Source: Rhodoplanes tepidamans
Lineage (GTDB): Bacteria; Pseudomonadota; Alphaproteobacteria; Rhizobiales; Xanthobacteraceae
Direction: 5' to 3'
Length of the DNA: 64,000 bases
Assembly (NCBI RefSeq): GCF_030813915.1
Contig: NZ_JAUSUJ010000004.1
Span: forward strand, 62,001 to 126,000
The notes under the pieces are model-generated. The model ran no database searches and was not told the origin of the DNA. It was given only the letters and a program-made list of their open reading frames with translations. The first letter of the stretch is position 1, and each line of letters starts with the position of its first letter. Positions 8,442-16,900 of the stretch are shown here, piece after piece. The position numbers were made by a program, and so were the translations under genes.

Positions 8442-10604
8442 ATGATCGAGCCGACCCCGCAGCTCCGGGCTTCGTGTCCGGCGACGCCCACGCACGCCCA
8501 GGCCCGGCCTCCCGCCCGGCGGCTCCGCCGCGCCGGCCTGATGGCCACCGCGGCGCTCGCCGCCGGCCTCGGCCAGATCGCCGTCTCCTCCGCCGCCGGG
8601 GCGACCGAGCTGCCGCTGGTGCGGGTCGTGCTGTCGAGCGCCGGGCTCGCCCAGTTCCTGCACGCCGGCGAGGTCGCCGGCGGCGCCACGGTCGAGCTGC
8701 CGGTGCGGCTCGATCAGGTCGACGACCTGCTCAAGAGCCTCACCGTGTTCGACCGCGCCGGCGGCGTCGGCGCCGTCAGCCTGCCCGGCAAGGCGCCGCT
8801 CGCCGAGCTGTTCCGCGACCTGCCGTTCGGGCCGGAGGCGCTGGAGTCGCCGACCCGGCTGCTCAACGCGCTGGTCGGGGCCGAGGTGGAGATCGCCGGC
8901 CCGGTGACGGCGACCGGCCGGGTGTTCCGGGTCCAGCCCGAGGAGACGCAGCTTCCGAACGGCGGCGGCACGGTGACGCGCCATCGCCTCGCGCTGATGA
9001 CCGAGCGCGGCCTGGTCTCCGCCGTGCTGGAGGATCTCACCGCGCTGCGCTTCACCGATATCGAGACCCGCGTCCAGATCGACCGCGCGCTCGCCGCGCA
9101 GTCGCAGAACCGCGCCAAGGATCGCCGGACGCTGTCGATCGGCTTTCTCGGCGACGGCACCCGCCGGGTCGGGCTGGGCTATGTGGTCGCCGCGCCGGTG
9201 TGGAAGACCTCGTACCGGCTGGTGCTGCCCAGGGAGGGCGGCCCGGGCAGCGGCAAGGCGCGGCTGCAGGGCTGGGCCGTGGTCGAGAACCTGACCGGCG
9301 GCGACTGGACCAATGTCGAGCTGGTTCTCGTCTCCGGCAATCCGGTGGCGCTCAAGCAGCAGCTCTACACGGCCTTCTACACCGACCGCATCGAGGTGCC
9401 GGTGACGACCGCGGCGCGGCTGCTGCCGCGCACCGACGACGCCGACGCCGAGAATCGTCCGGGCCCGCGCGCCAAGGCGGCCGGCTCCGCGCTCGCCCGC
9501 CGCGAGATGATGATGGCCCCGCAGGTCGGCCAGATGCAGCGGCCGATGGCGCCGGCCTTGGCGGCCCCGGCGGCGGCGCCGCCGCCGGCCGAGCCCGACG
9601 CCATCGCGGCGGCCGCCCAGGCGGCCGAGGCCGAGGAGGCGTCGACCCAGCTGCTCTACCGCTTCCCGGCCAGGGTGACGGTGGCGACCGGCCACACCGT
9701 GATGGTGCCGTTCGTCGACCGCGAGGTCACGGCGTCGCGCACCTGGCTCTATCAGCCCGAGACCTCGGCGCGCCGCCCGCTCGCCGCGGTGCGGCTGAAG
9801 AACGACGGCGACACCAGCCTGCCGGCCGGCATCGTCACCGCCTTCGACGGCGGCGACGGGGCGGCGAACTTCGTCGGCGACGCGCAGCTGCCGCTGCTCG
9901 CCCGCGGCACCTTCAAATACGTCACCTTCGCGCTCGACGCGAAGACCGACATCCGCCGCGAGGACAAGGGCGTGCGCCGGACCACGCTCGGCAAGGCCGT
10001 CGACGGCGTGCTGACGCTGACGACCAGATCACGTCGCACCCTCGCCTACGAGATCACGCCGCCCGCCGACGAGGACCGCGAGATCGTCATCGAGGAGGCG
10101 CGCGCCGACGGCTGGTCGCCGGCGCCGGACAGCAAGGACGTCGAGGAGACGCCGACCCGCTTCCGCGCCACCGTCAAGGCGCCGAAGGGCCAGACCACCA
10201 AGGCGTCGCTGGTGCTGGAGCGCACCGACCGCCAGGCCGTGATGCTCACCGACTTCGCCCCGGAGGAGATTCTCGCCCGCATCCGCGGCCTGGAGAACGA
10301 GACGCCGGCCGTGAAGGAGGCGGTGCTGAAGCTCGGCGCGCTGGCCGGCGAGATCAACCGGGCGCGTGCCGAGCGCGCCAGGCTCGACACCGAGCGGAAG
10401 AGCATCGGCGAGGACCAGGCGCGGCTGCGGCAGAACCTGCAGGCGGTCGGCTCGGGCAGCGATCTGGGACGGCGCTATCTCGACACGCTCAAGGCCCAGG
10501 AGGACCGCCTCGCCGAGATCGCGCGCGCCGAGCAGAGGCTCGACGCCGAGATGGCGGCCAAGCGCCAGGCTGCCGTCGACGTCGCCCGGCAGCTGAAGAT
10601 CTGA
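8442..10604 (+). CDS. DUF4139 (MuiA-like) protein, exported
   Basis: A 720-residue protein with a ~50-residue N-terminal leader (hydrophobic stretch 'LMATAALAAGLGQIAVSSAA' ending near 'AGATEL'), so probably periplasmic. The middle contains the DUF4139 region ('VWKTSYRLVLP', 'GWAVVENLTGGDWTNVELVL', 'VSGNPVALKQQLY'), interrupted by an Ala/Pro-rich linker of about 60 residues. The last ~90 residues are Arg/Glu/Ala-rich and predicted coiled coil ('INRARAERARLDTERKSIGE'). Relatives are named after mucoidy inhibitor MuiA; the molecular role is not known. The start at 8442 has AGGA 8 bases upstream. The gene stands alone. Confidence 0.8.
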   Translation: MIEPTPQLRASCPATPTHAQARPPARRLRRAGLMATAALAAGLGQIAVSSAAGATELPLVRVVLSSAGLAQFLHAGEVAGGATVELPVRLDQVDDLLKSLTVFDRAGGVGAVSLPGKAPLAELFRDLPFGPEALESPTRLLNALVGAEVEIAGPVTATGRVFRVQPEETQLPNGGGTVTRHRLALMTERGLVSAVLEDLTALRFTDIETRVQIDRALAAQSQNRAKDRRTLSIGFLGDGTRRVGLGYVVAAPVWKTSYRLVLPREGGPGSGKARLQGWAVVENLTGGDWTNVELVLVSGNPVALKQQLYTAFYTDRIEVPVTTAARLLPRTDDADAENRPGPRAKAAGSALARREMMMAPQVGQMQRPMAPALAAPAAAPPPAEPDAIAAAAQAAEAEEASTQLLYRFPARVTVATGHTVMVPFVDREVTASRTWLYQPETSARRPLAAVRLKNDGDTSLPAGIVTAFDGGDGAANFVGDAQLPLLARGTFKYVTFALDAKTDIRREDKGVRRTTLGKAVDGVLTLTTRSRRTLAYEITPPADEDREIVIEEARADGWSPAPDSKDVEETPTRFRATVKAPKGQTTKASLVLERTDRQAVMLTDFAPEEILARIRGLENETPAVKEAVLKLGALAGEINRARAERARLDTERKSIGEDQARLRQNLQAVGSGSDLGRRYLDTLKAQEDRLAEIARAEQRLDAEMAAKRQAAVDVARQLKI

Positions 10605-11014
10605 GGCGGGGCGCGACGGCTTCGACACGCTTGCGTCGTGATGGCAGGGCTCGTCCCGGCCACCCACGATCTCGCTGTTGCGGAGCTTTCAGTTCGTGGA
10701 TGCCCGCGACGAGCGCGGGCATGACGAGCCACGGGATCCGAAGGCTGGCAGCGATGCGCGGCGGACGATCCGTGCATGCGGCAACGTGAGGGCGGAGCAA
10801 GAGCCGCGGGCGGCGTTCGGGCGCGGCCCGCGCATCCTTCGTTCGCCGTGGAAGGCCGCGTCCCCCGCCACAGCCGAAAATACCATTCGCATTGTCTGAA
10901 AAAAGCACGTCGAAATCGTAGCGCTTCTCTTGGTGGCGGCTTAGCGGGGGGACCCGACAATCGCCGTCGAGCCCGGCGCCGCGCGTGGCGGCGCCGGCGG
11001 CACGAGGCGTACAG
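10605..11014. other. 410-bp intergenic region with a palindromic repeat and an AT-richer promoter zone
   Basis: No gene was found here. Bases 10647-10730 form a palindromic intergenic element ('ggctcgtcccggcc' ... 'gcccgcgacgagcgcgggc') of the same family as one at 36705-36786. Bases 10868-10925 are AT-richer and probably hold the promoter of the PilZ gene; exact hexamers could not be assigned. Confidence 0.5.
10647..10730. repeat. Intergenic palindromic element, family D copy 1
   Basis: Begins 'ggctcgtcccggccacccac', ends with the hairpin gcccgcg acga gcgcgggc followed by atgacgagc. The related copy at 36705-36786 begins 'ggctcgtcccggccatccgc' and also ends in a GC-rich palindrome plus tgacgggc. 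Confidence 0.6.
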
Positions 11015-11281
11015 ATGGTTTTCTTTCGTCAGCAGCAGCACAAGCTGCGGGAGCTTCGCCGGAGCCCCCGCTTCGAGGTCCACTACCCGGCCTTCTGGGA
11101 CCCGTGCGACGGCTCTGCCCTGCAGAGCTGCGTGATCTCCGACATCTCGGCCGGCGGGGCCAGGCTGACCGTCGCCAACCCGGCCGACATGCCGGCCGAG
11201 TTCCTGCTGCTGTTCCAGCGGCGCTGCCGCATCGTCCGCCGCAACGATCGCCAGATCGGGGTGATGTTCCTGAAGAAGTGA
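11015..11281 (+). CDS. Small PilZ-domain protein
   Basis: An 88-residue single-domain protein. The two c-di-GMP-binding motifs of PilZ are visible: the Arg-rich 'RRSPRFEVHY' and 'DISAGGARL' (D/NxSxxG type). The fold's last strand ends at 'RQIGVMFLKK'. A stand-alone PilZ domain usually acts as a c-di-GMP adaptor for motility, exopolysaccharide or adhesion systems. It lies end-to-end with the GNAT gene of the tail-collar locus and near the large autotransporter, but nothing shows a direct link. The start has GAGGCG about 6 bases upstream. Confidence 0.85.
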   Translation: MVFFRQQQHKLRELRRSPRFEVHYPAFWDPCDGSALQSCVISDISAGGARLTVANPADMPAEFLLLFQRRCRIVRRNDRQIGVMFLKK

Positions 11282-11282
11282 A

Positions 11283-11810
11283 TCACGTCAGGGACCTGAC
11301 CATGGCGATGTGACTGCCGGCGGGCGTGCCGGCGAAGCCGAGCCGCGCGTAGAGCCGGCGGGCCGGCGCGTTCTCCGCCGCGACCGACAGGGTCATGCGC
11401 GAGAACCCGTGCGCCCGGGCCACCCGGGCGAGTGCCTCGATCACGTCGGTGCCGATGCCGTGCCCGCGGGCCGTCTCGGCCAGCACGATGTCGACGAGAT
11501 GCACCGCCGGGCCGGAGACGGCGACGATCAGGCGGCCCGCCGGCGCACCGCCGTGCGCGATCACGCCGTGCTCGGCCGCTGGGAAGCTACCCGCATAGGC
11601 AGCCTGCTGGGCCCGGAACTGCTGGTCGAGCAGCGTGCGCACGAGCGCGTCGTCGCCGAGCGCCGCGAAGCGGGGCCCGCGGTCCGCGTCGAACAGCGCG
11701 CGGCAGAACCCCGTGTCGGACGGCACGAGCGGGCGGACCGCCGTCGCCGGATCGACCGGCGCGAGCCGGGCCAAGATGGACTCGGTCGGCCATGCCGGCG
11801 CGCCGGTCAC
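11283..11810 (-). CDS. GNAT-family N-acetyltransferase
   Basis: A 175-residue acetyl-CoA-dependent transferase. The C-terminal half holds the GNAT core: 'VHLVDIVLAETARGHGIGTD' with the pyrophosphate-binding loop, then 'ENAPARRLYARLGFAG'. The N-terminal half ('RPLVPSDTGFCRALFDADRG') is typical of GNATs that occur beside phage-tail-collar proteins. The proposed start is a GTG at 11810, just 11 bp after the stop of the upstream collar gene, so the two are probably co-transcribed. The substrate is unknown; modification of the collar proteins or of a surface glycan is conjecture. Confidence 0.85.
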   Translation of the reverse strand: MTGAPAWPTESILARLAPVDPATAVRPLVPSDTGFCRALFDADRGPRFAALGDDALVRTLLDQQFRAQQAAYAGSFPAAEHGVIAHGGAPAGRLIVAVSGPAVHLVDIVLAETARGHGIGTDVIEALARVARAHGFSRMTLSVAAENAPARRLYARLGFAGTPAGSHIAMVRSLT

Positions 11811-11821
11811 CGGCCGGCCGC

Positions 11822-12349
11822 TCAGTCGAAGCTCGGGAAGATGCCCTCGGTCGCGATGCAGTAGATCATCGCCAGCGTCGGCTGGCTGTTGGGATGCGGC
11901 TGCGAGCTCCCGGCCGGAACCATGGCCGTCGGGGCCAGGGTCGTGTCGGCGGGCGGCGGCACGAAGCCGTTGAAGCCGGGGTCGATGGCGACGTTCGATC
12001 CGCCGGTCGGCCCGGCCGTGCCGTTGGTGGCGGTCCGGTCGCCGAGCTGCAGCCCGTGCGCATGCATCGGCATCTCGGTCTGCTGAAGCGTCACGGTCGC
12101 TTCCCCGATCTGCTCGCCGAGGTCGCGGGGCGACAGGCCCTGGCCCTGCCCCTGGCTGATCGCCACCCGGCCGATCAGATTCGGCAGGTTGAAGGTCGTT
12201 CTGCCGTCGCCGCCGTAATAGGTGCCGATCAGGCTGAACAGGGGCGTGTACCGCTGGATCGCGAGCGGGCGTCCGTCGCAGGGCAGCCACTTGTCCGGGC
12301 AGAAGCCGAAGGCGAAGGCCTGGATTTCACCGATGAACGGATCTGACAT
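11822..12349 (-). CDS. Phage tail collar domain protein (MdpB-like), third of three
   Basis: A 175-residue protein, start ATG at 12349 with AGGGGG upstream. The N-terminus 'MSDPFIGEIQAFAFGFCP', 'WLPCDGRPLAI', 'LIGTYYGGDGRTTFNLPNL' is the tail-collar domain first seen at the tips of phage fibres and in microcystin-dependent protein (MdpB) of cyanobacteria. The end 'IYCIATEGIFPSFD' is shared in pattern with its two neighbours. No other phage gene is nearby, so this is a cellular version. The role is unknown; secretion or a surface-appendage function has been suggested only by analogy. There is no signal peptide. Confidence 0.88.
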   Translation of the reverse strand: MSDPFIGEIQAFAFGFCPDKWLPCDGRPLAIQRYTPLFSLIGTYYGGDGRTTFNLPNLIGRVAISQGQGQGLSPRDLGEQIGEATVTLQQTEMPMHAHGLQLGDRTATNGTAGPTGGSNVAIDPGFNGFVPPPADTTLAPTAMVPAGSSQPHPNSQPTLAMIYCIATEGIFPSFD

Positions 12350-12436
12350 GACACCCCCTGGAGGAAACGCCCCTGCCGGCCGACACGGCGGCCCGGGTCT
12401 TGCGATGCGCACGGACGATGCGGGCGTGCCGCGGCG

Positions 12437-12970
12437 TCAGCCGGGCGACGGATAGATGCCGGACCAGCAGATGCAGTAGTTGCAGGTCAGCGTCGGCATC
12501 ATGTTGTCGTGCGGCTGGCTGCCGCCGGCGAGGCCGACGCACGGCGCCATGACGTCGTAGCTCGGGACGTCGGCCTGCGGCGCGTAGAGCTTGGCACTCG
12601 GAAGGCTCGCGGTCGCCAGATGCAGGGCGGGACCGGGGGTCGGCGTGGTGCCGGCATTGGCGGTCGACAGCAGGGCATGGCTGTGCGACGGCATCTCCTG
12701 GTCGATCAGGGTATGCTGCTCCGCGCCGCCGATCTCGCCGAGCAGGCGCGGCGTCAGCCCGCGACCCGGCCCCTGCGAGAGCGGCACGCGGCCGCTCAGA
12801 TACGGCACGTTGAAGACCGAGATTCCGTCGCCCCCATACGTGTTTCCGATCACCGCGTACAGCGCCTCGAACTGCGAGATCGGCACCGCCGAGCCGTCGC
12901 AGGCGAGCCATCCCGTGGGCACCCGGGGAAAGGCGAAGAGACGGATTTCACCGACATAGGGATCGGACAT
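12437..12970 (-). CDS. Phage tail collar domain protein (MdpB-like), second of three
   Basis: A 177-residue paralogue of its neighbours. Shared features are 'MSDPYVGEIRLFAFPRVP', 'GWLACDGSAVPI', 'IGNTYGGDGISVFNVPYL', 'MPSHSHALL' and the ending 'NYCICWSGIYPSPG'. The two cysteines near the end are not shared by the first copy, which has 'NYLIALTGVF'. The gene lies 86 bp downstream of the first copy and 87 bp upstream of the third, all on one strand, so a single transcript is likely. Confidence 0.88.
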   Translation of the reverse strand: MSDPYVGEIRLFAFPRVPTGWLACDGSAVPISQFEALYAVIGNTYGGDGISVFNVPYLSGRVPLSQGPGRGLTPRLLGEIGGAEQHTLIDQEMPSHSHALLSTANAGTTPTPGPALHLATASLPSAKLYAPQADVPSYDVMAPCVGLAGGSQPHDNMMPTLTCNYCICWSGIYPSPG

Positions 12971-13056
12971 GGTGATCGGACCTCGTGTCCTGGCTCGGCG
13001 GACCGCGCTGGCGCGGTCGATGGGGTGGAGGATCGCGCCGGCGCGTCCGGCGCGGC

Positions 13057-13584
13057 TCACGGCCGCGGCGGGAACACCCCGGTCAGCGCGATCAGGTAGT
13101 TCACGACCAGATAGGGCTGCATGTTGTCGTGCGGCCGGCCGCCGCCGTCGGCCGTCACGTTGGTGCCGGGCGCCAGGGGAACCTCGCCGCTGCCGGCGGT
13201 CGCGAAGATCGCGAGCGGCGAGGCGACGTTGACGCCGAAGAGATTGCTGTTGGGCACCGAGCCCCGGCCGGTGCCGGCGGTGGTCGAGGCGTCGATCACA
13301 TGGGTGTGGGTCGGCAGCTGGCCGACCGACAGCGTCACGGTCTCGGTTCCGGCGACCTGCCCCCACGGCACGGTCGAGAGGTCGCTGCCCAGCACGGCGC
13401 GCCCGCGAAGGTCGGGAAGCGCGAAGGTGGTCACGCCGTCGCCCCCGTAGGTGGTCCCGATCAGCGAGAAGAGCGCCGTGTTGGACCGGATCGCGAGCAG
13501 GCTGCCGTCGCACAAGGCCCATCCCTTCGGAACTAGCCCGAAGCCGGCCGGCATGATCTGTCCGACGAAAGGCTGCAGCGGCAT
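13057..13584 (-). CDS. Phage tail collar domain protein (MdpB-like), first of three
   Basis: A 175-residue protein, first gene of the minus-strand set. Features: 'MPLQPFVGQIMPAGFGLVP', 'GWALCDGSLLAI', 'LIGTTYGGDGVTTFALPDL', 'LPTHTHVIDA' and 'VNYLIALTGVFPPRP'. The variable middle (about residues 95-145) differs fully from the paralogues, as expected if it forms a ligand- or partner-binding face. It is divergent from the giant autotransporter gene across about 330 bp that must hold both promoters. Confidence 0.88.
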   Translation of the reverse strand: MPLQPFVGQIMPAGFGLVPKGWALCDGSLLAIRSNTALFSLIGTTYGGDGVTTFALPDLRGRAVLGSDLSTVPWGQVAGTETVTLSVGQLPTHTHVIDASTTAGTGRGSVPNSNLFGVNVASPLAIFATAGSGEVPLAPGTNVTADGGGRPHDNMQPYLVVNYLIALTGVFPPRP

Positions 13585-13913
13585 GTCGGCACCTTCGGGC
13601 TGGACGTGGCAGGAAATCAGGGACTTGATACAACTTTAGATAACGGTATTGCTACCTAATGAAGATTGTCAAGGCACACGCTATTTTTCCGAGCATGTCC
13701 CGCACGGATCCCGGCCGAGCCGCCCATGCACCCGGTGTGGTTGTGGCTAATTCGCAACGGCCGTTCGCATAAGTTCAGGGAGAAGCTCGATAACACCGCA
13801 GATTGCTCGATGAGTCCTTGTGGTTGTGTTCGCCTTGCGCTGCTATCGCCTGCATGTCGGCCGCCGTCGAGCGTCTCGCTCGCGAAGCCGCCGCTGCAAC
13901 GCACGGGCTTGCC
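13585..13913. promoter_or_regulatory. Divergent promoter region between tail-collar trio and autotransporter
   Basis: This 329-bp gap includes an AT-rich section (13620-13682: 'gatacaactttagataacgg', then 'tattgctacctaatgaagat') right upstream of the collar genes, and more AT-rich text at 13735-13830 upstream of the autotransporter. It is the only AT-rich spot in the 11-19 kb locus, so it should hold both promoters. Hexamers cannot be assigned with confidence. Confidence 0.45.
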
Positions 13914-16900
13914 ATGTTCGGGACTGTCCGCCGGGTCATCGCGCGCTGCATGTTCGGCACGACCTGCGGGAGCGTCCCGCCGCGGCCCGGCCTCGCCGCG
14001 GGACACGCCGGCACGGCGGGCCGGGCGCTCCTGGTCCTCGCCGCCGGCCTGATCGCCTGGCTGGCGACGCCGGCCGCCGCCCAGGCCGCCTGTACCGTCA
14101 CCACCGGCTCGACCACCGGCGCGACGATCACGATCGACGGCACGGGCAGCGGCAACACCGTAAGTCTCTGCGTCTCCGACTCCACCGTGCTGTGGGGCCT
14201 CTACGGCGCGTCGAACGGCGCCAACCCGGGCATCGACGCCTTCAACAACTACCCGATGACGGCCGGCGGCCTGTCCGCGACGCCCCTGACCGTGACGACC
14301 GCGAAGGCGAGCTACACGATCACGCCGCAGCCGGACGGCACCTTCTCCAGCTTTCCGCAGTACGACATCGTGATGAATTCGGTGAGCGGATCGGGGACCG
14401 ACACCATCACGCTCTGGTACGCCAGCGCCTGCAACATCTCGAACACCTGCGGCTTCGCCCCCCAGTTCACCGACACGTCCTTCACCATCACGGTGAACCT
14501 GCCCGCCCTGCCGCCGACCATCTCGGCGGCGTTCTCGCCGACCTCGATCGGCACCGGCGGGTCCTCGACCTTGACGCTGACGATCGGCAACCCGAACCCG
14601 TCGACCGCGCTGACCGGCGTCGCGGTGGCGGCGAGCGCGCTGCCCTCCGGACTGACCGGCAGCAGCCCGGCGACGGCCTGCAGCGGCGGCACGGCGACCT
14701 TCAACGCCGGCAGCCTCAGCCTGTCCGGTGCCAGCATCGCGGCGAGCGGCTCCTGCACCGTGACGCTGACCGTGACCGGGACCACGGCGGGCAGCTACTC
14801 CTACACGACCGGCGCCGTCTCCGCGTCGGGCCCGAGCGCGCTGACCGGCTCGACCGCGACGACGCCGACCCAGCTGAGCGTCACCGGGCCGACCGCCACC
14901 CAGGCGATCGCCTCCAAGGCGTTGACCCAGAACCAGGCGACGGCGTCGTTCACGCCGGTGACCGGATCGGGCGGCACGGCGCCGCTGACCTACGGCATCG
15001 CGCCGTCGCTGCCGGCGGGACTGAGCTTCGACACCGGCTCCGGCGCGATCTCCGGCACGCCGACCGCGACCCTGGCCGCCACCACCTTCACGGTGACGGT
15101 GACGGACGCCAACAGCGCCGCGGCCTCGAACACGTTCAGCCTCACGGTCAACAGCGCCGTCACGGCGACCCAGTCGGTGCCCACCGTCACGCTCACCCAG
15201 AACCACGCCGCGACCGCCTTCACGCCGGTGACCGGCGGCGGCGGCACGGCGCCGCTGACCTACGGCATCGCCCCGTCGCTGCCGAGCGGCTTGAGCCTGA
15301 ACACGGCGAACGGCCAGATCACCGGCACGCCGACCGCGACCCTGACGGCCACCACCTTCACGGTGACGGTGACGGACGCCAACAGCGCGACCGCCAGCAA
15401 CACGTTCAGCCTGACCGTCAACGGCGCCGTCACGGCGGTCCAGTCGATCGCCTCGGTCACGCTGACCCAGAACCATACGGCGACCGCCTTCACGCCGGTC
15501 ACGGGCGGCGGCGGCACGGCGCCGCTCGGCTACGCCGTCGCGCCGTTGCTGCCGGCGGGCCTGTCGCTGTCGCCGACGACCGGCGCGATCTCCGGAACGC
15601 CGACCGCCTCCAGCGGCGCGACCGTCTACACGGTGACGGTGACGGACACCAACGGCGCCACGGCCAGCGCCACGTTCAGCCTCACCGTCAACGGCGTCGT
15701 CACGGCCACCCAGGCGGTCGCGTCGACGACCCTGACGGCCGGCCAAGCCGCGACGGCGTTCACGCCGGTGACGGGCGGCGGCGGCACGGCGCCGCTCGGC
15801 TACGCCGTGGCGCCCACCTTGCCGACCGGATTGAGCCTGAACATCGCGAACGGCCAGATCACCGGCACGCCGACCGCCTCCAGCGGCGCCGCCGTCTACA
15901 CCGTGACGGTGACGGACGCGAACGGCGCCACCGCCAGCAACACGTTCAGCCTGGCCGTCAACGGAGCCCTGACGGCGACCCAGGCGGTCGCGTCGAAGGC
16001 GCTCACCCAGAACACCGCGGCGACGGCGTTCACGCCGGTGACCGGTGCGGGCGGCACGCCGCCGCTCGGCTACGCCGTGGCGCCGGCACTGCCCACCGGC
16101 CTGTCGATGTCGCCGACGACCGGCGCCGTCACGGGCACGCCGACCGTCACCAGCGGCGCGACCACCTACACGGTCACGATCACCGACGCCAACAGTGCGA
16201 TCGCGTCGAACACGTTCAGCCTGACGGTCAACGCCGCCGTCACCGCGACCCAGGCGGTGGCGTCCAAGACCCTCACGGCCAACGCCGCGGCGACGCCGTT
16301 CACCCCGGTGACGGGCGGCGGCGGCACCGCCCCGCTGTCCTACGGCGTGTCTCCGGCGCTGCCGAGCGGCTTGATCTTCGACACCAGCTCCGGCGCGATC
16401 TCCGGCACGCCGAGCACGGCGCTGACGGCCACCACCTTCACCGTGACGGTGACGGACGCCAACAGCGCCACGGCCAGCAACACCTTCAGCCTCACGGTCA
16501 ACGGCGCCGTCACGGCGACCCAGGCGGTGGCGTCGAAGACCCTGACCGTCAACACCGCCACGGCCTCGTTCACGCCGGTGACCGGCGCGGGCGGCACCGC
16601 CCCGCTGTCCTACGGCGTGTCGCCCGGCGTGCCGGCCGGCCTTTCCTTCGACACCACGACCGGCGCCGTCACCGGCACGCCGACCGCGATCAGCGCGGCG
16701 ACCACCTACACGGTGACGGTGACGGACGCCAACAGCGCCAGCGCGACCGCCACGTTCAGCCTCGCCGTCAACGGCGCCGTGACGGCGACCCAGGCGATCG
16801 CGGCGAAGACGCTGACCCAGGGCGCCGCCGTGACGGCGTTCACGCCGGTGACCGGCGGCGGCGGCACCTCGCCGCTCGGCTACGCCGTCGCGCCGGCGCT

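Noticed and set aside
11283-13584. Prophage or tailocin based on three tail-collar genes
   Set aside because: No other tail, capsid, lysis or regulatory phage gene lies on either side; the neighbours are PilZ, GNAT and an autotransporter.
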